Assembly: GCA_033391075.1 (NCBI GenBank)
Contig: JAWPMV010000005.1
Coordinates: 310,001-374,000 of the forward strand
DNA length: 64,000 bases
Origin: Bacteroidia bacterium
GTDB taxonomy: Bacteria > Bacteroidota > Bacteroidia > J057
Reading direction: 5' to 3'
Made by a program: the position numbers and the translations under genes. The notes under the pieces are model-generated. The model was not told the DNA's origin. It saw only the letters and a list, made by a program, of their open reading frames with translations, and did not search any database. Of this stretch, positions 9,079 to 18,228 are shown one piece after another; positions within the stretch are counted from its first letter, which is position 1, and each line of letters begins with the position of its first letter.

Positions 9079-9794
9079 CGCTTCCAAAGTTTCTTCTCCA
9101 CTACCCTTTCCAATAATTCATCTCGGTAGTTTCGGCTAAGGGGAATCGGAATAGCATTGATGATCAGCTCATGGCTTTCTACGGATTCTATCTTGGAGGT
9201 CGCAATGATGTAGGATTTGTGAACCCGCATAAAAGCCTGGCCTTCCAACTTTTGTAAAATGTCCTTTAAGGTCAGCAAAGTCATGTATTTACCTTTGAGG
9301 GTGTGAATGCTCACATAATTTTGCATGCCCTGGATAAATAGGATATCCTCGAAAAAAATCTTCTCGTATTTCTGATTGCACTTCACAAAAAAGTGATCAT
9401 CTTTTGTTTTTGCAGGAGGATCCTGCTCCTGCTGAAGATATTTGAACTGAGCCTTTGCTTTGCTCGCTGCCTGAAGGAATCGATCAAAAGTGATAGGCTT
9501 GAGCAAATAATCGAGCACATTGAGGCGAAATCCTTCCAAAGCATAGCTCGGATAGGCTGTTGTCAGGATCACCATAGGCGGATTAGAACTAATCTTCAGG
9601 AAATCGATCCCACTCATTTTTGGCATTTGGATATCCAGAAAGATCAGGTCCACTTGCTCACGGTCCATAAGTTCCATGAGTTCGAGGGGATGTTCGCAAA
9701 CGCCTCGCAAATCCAGGAAATCCACTTCCCGAACATAATTGGCAAGTCCTTCTCTGGCAAGGGGTTCATCATCAACGATTACGGATCTTATCAT
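9075..9794 (-). CDS. LytTR-family response regulator
   Basis: A 239-aa protein with an N-terminal receiver domain (DDEP near residue 8, phosphoacceptor in LIFLDIQMP near 55, Lys near 105) and a C-terminal LytTR DNA-binding domain (about 135-235, with IQGMQNYVSIHT and MRVHKSYIIA). It lies 11 nt downstream of the histidine kinase gene on the same strand, so the two form a kinase-then-regulator operon. Targets are not evident from the window. Confidence 0.92.
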   Translation of the reverse strand: MIRSVIVDDEPLAREGLANYVREVDFLDLRGVCEHPLELMELMDREQVDLIFLDIQMPKMSGIDFLKISSNPPMVILTTAYPSYALEGFRLNVLDYLLKPITFDRFLQAASKAKAQFKYLQQEQDPPAKTKDDHFFVKCNQKYEKIFFEDILFIQGMQNYVSIHTLKGKYMTLLTLKDILQKLEGQAFMRVHKSYIIATSKIESVESHELIINAIPIPLSRNYRDELLERVVEKKLWKR

Positions 9795-9805
9795 GATTGC
9801 TCGAT

Positions 9806-10951
9806 TTATTGAATTGCAGGTAATGGCTGCAGAAATACTTCTTCGGATTTTAGTTCTTCAAGTTCAAGTTCCAGTCGGATTTCATATCTATCTCCTGATT
9901 CATGAATTTCTAATTCATATTTGCCTGGATAGACCAGTTCAAGGCGTCTCTTCACATTTTGCAAGCCAATGCCTCCAACCGCAGCCCTTTCCTCCTCTCC
10001 TTCCTCTTTGCTATTTTTTACCACAAATTCCAGCTTTCCCCTTTCGTCCACAAATAAACAAATAGAGACCCAATTCAATTCTTCCGCGGATTTAGATACA
10101 TGCTTAAACGCATTTTCCACAAAGGCAATGAGAACAAAAGAAGAAATCCCAAAGGCATTTTCAGGAGAATAGTTGAGCTCCAGTTTTAGTTGAAAGTCTT
10201 TATTCTTTCGCAGTTTTTCCAGGGCCACAAAATTCCTCAAATAACTGATCTCTCTGCTTAGGTGAATGAGGGGAACATTGCATTCATACAATTGGTAGCG
10301 GAGAAGATCAGAAAACTGAGCCAGAGCATTGGAGGCTTCTTTTGGGTTTTTATTGATCAAAAAGAAGATGCTATTGATGGTATTGAAGAGAAAGTGAGGA
10401 TTAAATTGATTTCGGAGAAAGTCGAGTTCTACTTCCAGTTTCTCCTTTTCCAGTATTTGCTGACTTTTTCGGGATTGCAACCAACTTTTACCCAGCTTGA
10501 TGCAGATTCCCAACATCAGACTTGCCGCACAGGAGGGAAAGGTATGGGTGGTGATAAAGTAGAAAAAATTAGGCCGTGCTGTGGGCTCATAGCAGAAAAA
10601 GTCCAGACTTTCCCCTGAAACGAAAGCAGCCATATAATAAGCAGAAACCAGAATTTGGCTGCATACAATCATCGTCAGAAAAAGGGATAGCAAAAACAGA
10701 ATGGGTTTTCCTCTTTCCAAGAAACGAGGCCAAAGCACATAAATACAAAAGAGTACCCCCAGACTGGTTATTAGCACATAGGAGATATAAACCATCCAGC
10801 GAGGAGAATGGAAAAGCATCTCAATACATTCTTCGAAGGTAAATTGTGTGAGCCCCCAGGTAAAATGGTAGACAGCCCAAAAGAGAAAGTGGTAGAGTTT
10901 ATACTTGACAAACCAGCTCTGGTTCCAGTCTATGTTCTGTGCGTTATTCAT
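9806..10951 (-). CDS. LytS-type membrane histidine kinase (His_kinase family)
   Basis: A 381-aa protein. The N-terminal half has about four membrane helices (near 20-40, 55-75, 85-110 and 130-155), then a coiled linker. The kinase core starts with FLRNQFNPHFLFNTINSI near 180-197, where the His is the phospho-accepting residue, and ends with the ATP-lid motif GIGLQNVKRRLE near 330. This is the PF06580 type that works with LytTR regulators. It is co-transcribed with the regulator at 9075-9794. The signal sensed is unknown. Confidence 0.9.
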   Translation of the reverse strand: MNNAQNIDWNQSWFVKYKLYHFLFWAVYHFTWGLTQFTFEECIEMLFHSPRWMVYISYVLITSLGVLFCIYVLWPRFLERGKPILFLLSLFLTMIVCSQILVSAYYMAAFVSGESLDFFCYEPTARPNFFYFITTHTFPSCAASLMLGICIKLGKSWLQSRKSQQILEKEKLEVELDFLRNQFNPHFLFNTINSIFFLINKNPKEASNALAQFSDLLRYQLYECNVPLIHLSREISYLRNFVALEKLRKNKDFQLKLELNYSPENAFGISSFVLIAFVENAFKHVSKSAEELNWVSICLFVDERGKLEFVVKNSKEEGEEERAAVGGIGLQNVKRRLELVYPGKYELEIHESGDRYEIRLELELEELKSEEVFLQPLPAIQ

Positions 10952-11248
10952 ATCCGGGATATTATCAAGATAGAGGGAAGTCAGGGGGAAAGGGTTGTCT
11001 CCTTTTCTGATTTAGACAAAAAAAATCTTCCCGGCCAGGATTCCCAATAAAATTGATAGCAGGTAGGAGAAAGTTGATGAAAGGAAGCTTTCAAGGGATA
11101 TCGGCTCTTTTTCAATAAAAAGGAAGCTATCTATCCAAATCCGCACTCCTTTAAGCCTCTTGTCAACTCCCTGGCTAAAGTCGTCAATGAAATTTCTCCT
11201 CTCTGAATCAAAGCTTCAATTTCGGAACAGTAGAAAAAATACATTGAC

Positions 11249-12079
11249 ATGCAATCACAAAAAGAAATTAGCTTACAATCAGCTTCTTTGGAAGCAAAAG
11301 CCCGAAAAGCCCTCGATCGTTCGGCAAGCGTATGGTTCCTCATCGCCCTCGCAGGACAATGGTTCTTCGCCCTCTATATCCTGGGGTTTTATGGGAGAAC
11401 CAGCGTAAACGGAAACTATGAATCCTGGAATGAACACCTTTTTAAGGGAATCATAGAGAATGACTTTCTGGGCAATCTCTTCCTCTTCATGCATCTCATC
11501 CTGGCTTTTATGATAACGCTTGGGGGTCCCTTGCAGTTCTTCCCAAAATTTCGCAAAAAGTATCGCGCCTTTCATAGATGGAATGGTAAAATATATATTC
11601 TTATCGCACTCCTGATCAGCCTGGATGGCTTATACCTTATTTTATCGAGAGGGGTGATCGGAGGAATAGGAATGATGGGTGGAAATATGCTGAATGCCTC
11701 TCTCATCATGACATTTTCTGTTATGGCTTTCCTGACTGCCCGAAAGAAGCAATTTGCTGACCATAGAAAATGGGCCATCCGAACTTTCCTGATGGTTAGC
11801 GGAGTCTGGTTTTTCCGGGTAGGTTTTGCCTTTTGGATTTTTATCAATCAAGGTGCGCCCGGACATACAGAAAACTTTGACGGCCCTTTTGACTTTTTCC
11901 TGGCTTATGGACATTCACTTGTTCCACTAGCCATTGCAGAATTATTTTTCCTCGCAGAAAGAAGCAAGCAAGTGCAGGCAAAATTTAGCATGACAGCACT
12001 TATGATTCTCTTGAGCCTGATAACTGCCTTGGGAATATTTATGGCAACACAAATCTTCTGGATTCCTGAAATGGGTTGA
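11249..12079 (+). CDS. DUF2306 membrane protein
   Basis: A 276-aa integral membrane protein with about seven hydrophobic segments. The signature GPLQFFPKFRKKYRAFHRWNG (split around residues 92-112) and RKKQFADHRKWAIR near 165-178 are typical of DUF2306. Conserved His residues (HRWNGK, DHRKW, GHSLVP) suggest haem or metal binding; that is inference. The start ATG is the first Met of a cytosolic leader of about 25 residues. A terminator follows directly. Confidence 0.82.
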   Translation: MQSQKEISLQSASLEAKARKALDRSASVWFLIALAGQWFFALYILGFYGRTSVNGNYESWNEHLFKGIIENDFLGNLFLFMHLILAFMITLGGPLQFFPKFRKKYRAFHRWNGKIYILIALLISLDGLYLILSRGVIGGIGMMGGNMLNASLIMTFSVMAFLTARKKQFADHRKWAIRTFLMVSGVWFFRVGFAFWIFINQGAPGHTENFDGPFDFFLAYGHSLVPLAIAELFFLAERSKQVQAKFSMTALMILLSLITALGIFMATQIFWIPEMG

Positions 12080-12084
12080 GAAAT

Positions 12085-12116
12085 AGGGACTGATAATAAT
12101 CAGTCCCTCCAATTTT
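12085..12116 (+). terminator. terminator after DUF2306 gene
   Basis: A perfect 10-bp stem AGGGACTGAT/ATCAGTCCCT with the 4-nt loop AATA is followed by a short T-containing tract. Confidence 0.8.
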
Positions 12117-12258
12117 GCTTTACCGAATACAACAATCGGTCAATACAAGCACAAGGATCATCATTTGCGGCAATTTGGCCTTTGATAAATCTATATACCT
12201 GCCAAAATTCTCGATTTGATGCCTTGTTGTGGCAGGAGAGTCTGCCTAATTTGAGTTT

Positions 12259-13689
12259 ATGCGAACAATAAAACTCCTATCAAGCCTCCTGCTTGCGTTT
12301 AGCTGCTACGCGGTCTCGGCAAGTGGACTCACCATAGAAAATGTTAGATCAGTCAATCGAGACGATGTCTTGTCCAGCCCCATGAGTGTCATTTTCGACA
12401 TTCGCTGGGACAATGCCTGGAACAATGCCAAAAATCACGATGCTGTCTGGGTCTTCCTGAAATACAATACGCCCTATAACAATCATGTGAAAATTTTACC
12501 GACGGGGCATCAATTATTAAAAAATAGATCTCCTCAATCCGGAAATCCTACCCTGGAGGTAGCTGATGACGGGATGGGCTTTTTTATCATTCCTCCCACG
12601 GCTTGCAGAGGGAGTTTGAACTACAAACTTCAGGTTTTATTAGATACAACAGGTCGGAACATTGGCTTTCGTCAACTCAACGATTTGAAAGTACATGGAA
12701 TAGAGATGGTTTATATTCCGCAAGGGCCCTTTACACTCGGCAGTCCGGATGAAGCAGCTATTACACGGGCCAGTTTATACAAAAGCGATGCGAATGGTGA
12801 AGCTGATGGGCTTTACCAAATTACTTCTGAAGCAGAGATTCAAGTCGGTCCTCAAAAAGGGAATCTCTACTACTGGTCTGAAACCGATCTCTACAATGGG
12901 GATCAAAAGGGGCCTATACCCGCAGAATTTCCCAAGGGCTTTGAGGCTTTTTACATCATGAAATACGAATTGAATCAAGGGCAATATGCTGCCTTCCTCA
13001 ATAGTCTGCCTAGCGGATGGACTTTTGATCGTTCGCCCATCGGTGGAAAGGACTACTATACAAATAGAGGGAGCATAAGATTGAAGGAAGGAAAATATGT
13101 AGCTGAAAGCCCGAATCGTCCGATGAATTATGTGAGTTTTAGCGATGGCCTGGCCTTCACCGATTGGGCGGCTTTGCGTCCTATCACCGAATTGGAATAT
13201 ACCAAAGCCAGTCGGGGTCCTCGCAAACCCATAGAGGCAGAATTTGTCTGGGGAACAAATACCTATGCAGATCTGGAAAGATATGTTTCCCCGGATTTGG
13301 AACTGGGATGGGCAAATGGAGTAGATGAATCTCAATTACATGACAATAATCTTCCTGTATATGGAGCCAGTTACTATTGGGTGATGGATTTGAGTGGAAG
13401 TGTATGGGAAAAGGTTATCACGCTTGGGAATCCCATAGGTAGAGCCTTTACAGGTACTCATGGAGATGGCAAACTCAACTTTGGAGAAGCCACCAATGAG
13501 GATTGGCCCAAAAGCGATAATGAAGTCGGGGGCTTTGGATATAGAGGAGGAGGCTATTACCAGATCGGAACCAGTTATTCTGATTTCAATCCCCACTCCC
13601 CTATTGGGTATCGCTATTATGGGGCCTGGTCCGGTGGGCCCAGAAGTATTGCCTATGGATATCGGGCGGGAAGAAGCGCGGATCGGTAG
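12259..13689 (+). CDS. exported SUMF1/FGE-sulfatase-domain protein
   Basis: A 476-aa protein with a signal peptide (cleavage near VSASG). An Ig-like N-terminal region (about 22-145) is followed by a SUMF1-type domain: MVYIPQGPFTLGSPDE near 154, MKYELNQGQYAAFLN near 235, PMNYVSFSDGLAFTDW near 290, RPITELEYTKASRG near 310, MDLSGSVWEKV near 378 and YGYRAGRS at the end. The mature C-terminal core has no cysteine, so the copper-binding Cys pair of true formylglycine-generating enzymes is missing. It is probably a non-catalytic, ligand-binding relative. Such proteins are often linked to gliding or T9SS in Bacteroidota; here that is only inference. Confidence 0.75.
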   Translation: MRTIKLLSSLLLAFSCYAVSASGLTIENVRSVNRDDVLSSPMSVIFDIRWDNAWNNAKNHDAVWVFLKYNTPYNNHVKILPTGHQLLKNRSPQSGNPTLEVADDGMGFFIIPPTACRGSLNYKLQVLLDTTGRNIGFRQLNDLKVHGIEMVYIPQGPFTLGSPDEAAITRASLYKSDANGEADGLYQITSEAEIQVGPQKGNLYYWSETDLYNGDQKGPIPAEFPKGFEAFYIMKYELNQGQYAAFLNSLPSGWTFDRSPIGGKDYYTNRGSIRLKEGKYVAESPNRPMNYVSFSDGLAFTDWAALRPITELEYTKASRGPRKPIEAEFVWGTNTYADLERYVSPDLELGWANGVDESQLHDNNLPVYGASYYWVMDLSGSVWEKVITLGNPIGRAFTGTHGDGKLNFGEATNEDWPKSDNEVGGFGYRGGGYYQIGTSYSDFNPHSPIGYRYYGAWSGGPRSIAYGYRAGRSADR

Positions 13690-13859
13690 AAGGCTGAATG
13701 CCTTATAGTTCTGTAGTTTTATAGCGGGAGGGGATTTCTGCTTTTCCTCTTCCCTGGCTGGATTTTCTCCAACTATGTTTCTGTTTAAAAAATTCAAATT
13801 TCCGGGAATTATGAAAGTTCCGATCAAAGCTGCTAAATTGCTTTCATAATGCCTATCCT

Positions 13860-16652
13860 ATGAACTTATCTAACGTCTGGCTGACAAGAGCCATCATTTC
13901 AGGCCTATGTCTGTATTTTTTCAGCCTGAATCTCTCCGCACAATCACCCAATCTTTGTAGTACGGGGGATTGTCCCAAAGAATTATTAGATATAGTTATA
14001 GAAGGAAGTACAAGTCCTGATCCAGCTAAGTTTACCCAGAGAGCTGCCACTTTCAAAGCGGCCTACCAAAAGTTTGAAGCGCTCAGGAAAAGCTATGATC
14101 AAAATCCCGTCTGGCAGAAAAAATATGCTGATTGGACCCTGGGAGGCGAAAATTGTATGCGCCACTATCAGCTGGAAGCTCGTTTTGCCCATGAATATTC
14201 TCAGAATCACGAATTCAAGAAGTTTATCGACCAGGAAGTAAGCGATAGCAGAGCCTTTAAGAAAAAGGGCTTTGAAGCAAGTCGAAGGGCCATTTACCTG
14301 GAAGGGCAAATGAAAAAACAATGCAACAAACAGCTAGACAATCTCAATCAGCAAGGAGGGCCACAGACAGCTGATTTATCTAAGGTATATCAAAAAATTG
14401 GAGAAGCGCTGGACTATTTTGACAAGGATGGCAAACTCAAAATGCTCTCAGATGCAGAAGAGAAGAAGAAAGGCATCGAAGAACAACTTAAGAATTTGCC
14501 TTTGGGGTCCAATCTTCAAAATACCCTCTCCGGCTTGCTTCCGGGATTTAATAAGGGAAAATCTCTTTTAGGAAATTTTAAGAAAAAACAAGGAGAACTT
14601 ACTTCTCTTTTGGGAAATTTGTTGCCAAAACCTGGGAACCTGCTTTCCAAGTTGGGTGATTTAAAAAAGCTGCAAGGGAATATGAGTTCAGCTTTGGGCA
14701 ATCTGGCCGATCCCAATTTGCTAGACAAACTGAAAAATCTACAAAGTGCAACAGATCTTTTGAGCAATAATCTCTCAAAATTGCCCATTAAGCCCGATGA
14801 ACTCAAAAATTTGTTGGAGGCGCTGGGGAAAAAAGGAGATTTGGCGAAAAGCTTGCTGGATAAACAAAATGCACTCCCTGATCAATTGAAGAAACAGCTC
14901 AATGATCTCCTGAATCAGAAAAAGGCGATTGAAGACCTCCTGAACAAACCGGGTGAAAATCTGGACGAGCTCAAAAAGCAGGCAAACAATCTCAGCAATG
15001 CCGCCCGAAATTTATCAAAGAAGGCCACGGATACCGATCAGGCAAAAAATGATCTGCTAGGTTCTTTGACTGATTTGCTCAAAGATCAAACAGGACTGGG
15101 GGATAAATTAAATGAGTTGGAGAAAAAACTGGAGGAGTTTGAGCAGAAAGCCCAGCAATTGCAAAATGACAGCCAAAGCCTCCAGGCAGAAGTTGATAAA
15201 CTCAGTCCCATCCGGGAAAAGATTTCGCAGCTTAAAGATCAATTGAATAAGCTCGACAAAGATGAATCCTGGAAAAAAGAAATGGACGATTGCGAAATTG
15301 GACTCAATGCTTTAATCCAACAAATCGATCCCCTCAAAAAAGCCCAAAATGGATTCAAACAAAAAGTCAAGGGTCTCTTATCCGGGCCCAATAATCTCCT
15401 GGGAAAGCTATCCGGCTTGAAGAACCTGCAAGATAAGATCAAAGCCAAGGCTAATACGCTTAAAAATAAAATTCCCTACCTCGATAAAGTCAATCAATTG
15501 ATAGCCATTCGAGAAGCCATCAAAGGAGAAGGAAATAAAGCCAAGAATAAGAAGGATAAACTGGGAGCGCGATTGGGAGTAGTGGATAAATTGATAGCCG
15601 GCCTGGAAGACAAACTCAAAGGAAAGAGCACAAATCTCGCAGGACTTCAGCAAGAATTAGAGAAACTGATACAAGATAAAAAAGGCCTGATCGGCAATCT
15701 AAACCAGCCCCTTGATAAGGTAGATGAGATTGATCAACTGGTAAACGCTTATTTGAATAAGTACGGCCTATTCGATCAAAAAGAGAAATGTCCCAATAAT
15801 GAGGAAGAGAAAAAGGGAATCACTGATCTTGAGAATGAGCAGGCAGACCTTAAACAGCAGATAGAGGACCTACAAAAAGAGTTGGATACCCTGGGAAAAG
15901 ATGCCAATAAATTGGGTGAAAAGAACCAGGAACTTTCGGATCAGATTGATGCAGAGGAAAAACAGGACCTGCTTCTCAAAGAAGAAGAAAAAGCCATACA
16001 AGAAGAATTTGGCAATGAGGTGAAATTGGAAGCTGTCAGTGTAGAAGAATGGGCAGAAAGTTTTGAGGTAAAAAGGCCATATTGGGATGCAGTTTTCCAC
16101 CCGGATGATGAAGTTGTAGAAGGATTTAAAGGGAAATACTTTGCCATAAAGCTGAAGGATGCCGAGAAAAACGTGAAGCTCCTTTTCAAAGCCGGGCAAT
16201 ACTATATGGATAAAACCGAGTTTAGAGAAACTTATGGATCAACTATTGTCGCTTTCGTAACGGAAGCTTTGCACTATATGAAAAAAGGAGATGCTGATCA
16301 GGTCAAATTATTTGTACAGGGAAGTGCAGATATTGTTGGCCAGAATACCTTTAGGGGAAAGCTGGATGAGCGTTATATGTACACAGAAGTTCAGGTTTTG
16401 CCTTCAAAAGCAGATAAGGAGACATTTTCTCCTAATTCCACCAAAAAGGAAATTCCCCAAAGCAGTTTCAACAATACCCATTTACCAGATTTGAGGGGAA
16501 GGTATCTAAAGGAAATGATTTCAGTCTATTCCAGGAAGCTAAAACCCATCCAATTAGAGGGTGCGGTTAAGGATATTGCTTCAGAGGGCGAACGAAATGC
16601 AATTATCTACCTTTTTTTCCCGGAAACTCTGCTGGAAAAATACGAGGATTAA
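13860..16652 (+). CDS. large secreted coiled-coil protein with OmpA-like C-terminal region
   Basis: A 930-aa protein with a signal peptide (cleavage near LSAQ). Residues about 170-720 are very rich in Leu, Lys, Asn and Gln, with recurring LLGNL, LNKLDK and LKDQLN heptads, so a long coiled coil is expected. The last 180 residues are compact: LFVQGSADIVG near 820 followed by LRGRYLKEMISVYSRK near 880 resembles the IEGHTD...RA arrangement of OmpA-type peptidoglycan-binding domains, but the match is weak. It may bridge outer membrane and cell wall. A DUF6090-like gene follows 41 nt later and could be co-transcribed. Confidence 0.6.
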   Translation: MNLSNVWLTRAIISGLCLYFFSLNLSAQSPNLCSTGDCPKELLDIVIEGSTSPDPAKFTQRAATFKAAYQKFEALRKSYDQNPVWQKKYADWTLGGENCMRHYQLEARFAHEYSQNHEFKKFIDQEVSDSRAFKKKGFEASRRAIYLEGQMKKQCNKQLDNLNQQGGPQTADLSKVYQKIGEALDYFDKDGKLKMLSDAEEKKKGIEEQLKNLPLGSNLQNTLSGLLPGFNKGKSLLGNFKKKQGELTSLLGNLLPKPGNLLSKLGDLKKLQGNMSSALGNLADPNLLDKLKNLQSATDLLSNNLSKLPIKPDELKNLLEALGKKGDLAKSLLDKQNALPDQLKKQLNDLLNQKKAIEDLLNKPGENLDELKKQANNLSNAARNLSKKATDTDQAKNDLLGSLTDLLKDQTGLGDKLNELEKKLEEFEQKAQQLQNDSQSLQAEVDKLSPIREKISQLKDQLNKLDKDESWKKEMDDCEIGLNALIQQIDPLKKAQNGFKQKVKGLLSGPNNLLGKLSGLKNLQDKIKAKANTLKNKIPYLDKVNQLIAIREAIKGEGNKAKNKKDKLGARLGVVDKLIAGLEDKLKGKSTNLAGLQQELEKLIQDKKGLIGNLNQPLDKVDEIDQLVNAYLNKYGLFDQKEKCPNNEEEKKGITDLENEQADLKQQIEDLQKELDTLGKDANKLGEKNQELSDQIDAEEKQDLLLKEEEKAIQEEFGNEVKLEAVSVEEWAESFEVKRPYWDAVFHPDDEVVEGFKGKYFAIKLKDAEKNVKLLFKAGQYYMDKTEFRETYGSTIVAFVTEALHYMKKGDADQVKLFVQGSADIVGQNTFRGKLDERYMYTEVQVLPSKADKETFSPNSTKKEIPQSSFNNTHLPDLRGRYLKEMISVYSRKLKPIQLEGAVKDIASEGERNAIIYLFFPETLLEKYED

Positions 16653-16693
16653 GGCCAGATGAATATTATATTTAGTATTCATCCCCTTTCTCC

Positions 16694-17356
16694 ATGACGC
16701 AACACATGAAAAATATTAACTGGCCTGACCAGATCCTGAATTTCCTCGGGGTTATCCTTGGAGTCCTTCTAGCCTTTTATATCAGTTCGGTAGCCGAAGA
16801 CAAAAAAGAGGAAAAGGAACTCGATAATATTCTGGTATCCTTTCGAACTGAACTTGAGAATGACCTGGGTGAGTATTCGAAAGGTCAAATTCCCTTTCAT
16901 ACCCAGCAGGCAGAGTCTATGGCTAAGTTGCTGGAAAGTTTACAGACCTATAATGAAGATAGTGTAGAGGAACAAATATCTGTAGTCTTTGAAGCCAATA
17001 ACTACAGCCCTCAGAATACTACTTATCTTTCTGTAGTTTCTTCCGGAAAAATGGGACTCATAGAAGACCTTGAGCTTCGGAAAAACCTCAGTCGGTATTA
17101 TGATGTACTTTCTTCCGAATCCATAGAAAGAGGAAAAAATCAAATAGATTTCTTCATGAATCAAATCATCCCCTGGATGATCAATCATACCGACCTCATG
17201 GATGTAGAATCAAAGGATATCGCCCGAGACAAAGCCTTTGCCAATAGCATCCTCATTTACCAAAGTCTCATTCAAAACAAAATAATCCAATACCAGGAAA
17301 TTGCCCATTCTGCAGAGGCCCTCATTCAGCAAATCGAAGCATATCAAAATCCATAA
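16694..17356 (+). CDS. DUF6090-like membrane-anchored protein
   Basis: A 220-aa protein with one N-terminal membrane segment (ILNFLGVILGVLLAFYI, about 16-32) followed by a charged helical domain. The arrangement (membrane helix, then a EDKKEEKELDNIL-type run) is that of DUF6090-type proteins, common and often multicopy in Bacteroidota. The function is unknown. A second in-frame Met at residue 5 is an alternative start. A degraded relative lies at 26094-26258. Confidence 0.6.
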   Translation: MTQHMKNINWPDQILNFLGVILGVLLAFYISSVAEDKKEEKELDNILVSFRTELENDLGEYSKGQIPFHTQQAESMAKLLESLQTYNEDSVEEQISVVFEANNYSPQNTTYLSVVSSGKMGLIEDLELRKNLSRYYDVLSSESIERGKNQIDFFMNQIIPWMINHTDLMDVESKDIARDKAFANSILIYQSLIQNKIIQYQEIAHSAEALIQQIEAYQNP

Positions 17357-17482
17357 TCCTTTGGTATGCAGGAATTAACTATATCTATGCCTAAACGTAC
17401 ACGAGGATAAAGAAAAATATTTGGAGAAGGTCTTTCTCTGTATTGCATTTCTTTGATCTATACACTTAAGCTTCATAATTAC

Positions 17483-18130
17483 ATGGACAAACTCAAAAAT
17501 CAGGAAAGCAGAAGGGCTTTCTTTCAGAAATCTACTTTATTGGCCGGTGGACTACTCGGCAGTCAAATGATCAGCCTGGCAGACACAAGGGAAGTTCCTG
17601 CTGAAGAAGGCATTTATATCATAGGTCCAAAAAAAGGCTACTCTCCTCAAATTGGCACCTTGCTTTCTACCATGGTCATGATGCGGACCTGGATTGTCCA
17701 GGGGGTTCAGAACCTGACACAGGAACAGCTCGATTTTCAGATAGACGAAGAATCCAATTCCATCGGCGCGATGTTGATGCATCTGGCTGCTACCGAGCGC
17801 TACTACCAACTCAATACCTTTGAAGGTATGTCCTGGGGAAGTTGGGACAAAGAGATCAAAAAAGAATGGGATCCAGCCATGAATTTAGGTGCAGGTGCGC
17901 GGAATAAAATCAAAGGCCAGGACATCCGTTTTTACCTGGACAAATTGAAGGAAGTTAGGGACATCACCAAAGCAGAATTTGCCAAAAGAGACGATGATTG
18001 GCTGATGCAATCGGAGCCTTTCTTTGAAAATAAACCTACCAATAATTACTGCAAATGGTTCCATGTTTGCGAGCATGAATCCAATCACAATGGCCAGATA
18101 AAGTTTATCAAAAAGCGCATGCCGAAATAA
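17483..18130 (+). CDS. exported DinB-family protein with Tat-like signal
   Basis: A 215-aa protein. The ATG at 17483 is chosen over the upstream one because it places SRRAFFQKS and a following hydrophobic stretch (LLAGGLLGSQMI) at a normal distance, a twin-arginine-type signal. The mature part is a four-helix DinB bundle with the usual His residues, in MLMHLAATE near 95 and CEHESNHNGQ near 195-204, which would bind a metal. DinB-like proteins include thiol transferases; the substrate here is unknown. A strong terminator follows. Confidence 0.8.
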   Translation: MDKLKNQESRRAFFQKSTLLAGGLLGSQMISLADTREVPAEEGIYIIGPKKGYSPQIGTLLSTMVMMRTWIVQGVQNLTQEQLDFQIDEESNSIGAMLMHLAATERYYQLNTFEGMSWGSWDKEIKKEWDPAMNLGAGARNKIKGQDIRFYLDKLKEVRDITKAEFAKRDDDWLMQSEPFFENKPTNNYCKWFHVCEHESNHNGQIKFIKKRMPK

Positions 18131-18137
18131 GAAATCC

Positions 18138-18176
18138 ATCCCCCGAAAATTTGAAATTCCGGGGGATATTTTTTTT
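18138..18176 (+). terminator. terminator after the DinB gene
   Basis: Stem ATCCCCCG/CGGGGGAT (18138-18145 and 18160-18167) with a 14-nt loop, followed by eight T. Confidence 0.85.
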
Positions 18177-18228
18177 ACTCCTTATTTCTTCTTTCTTGTG
18201 TTTGCTTGTTTTCCCAATTCATCAAACT

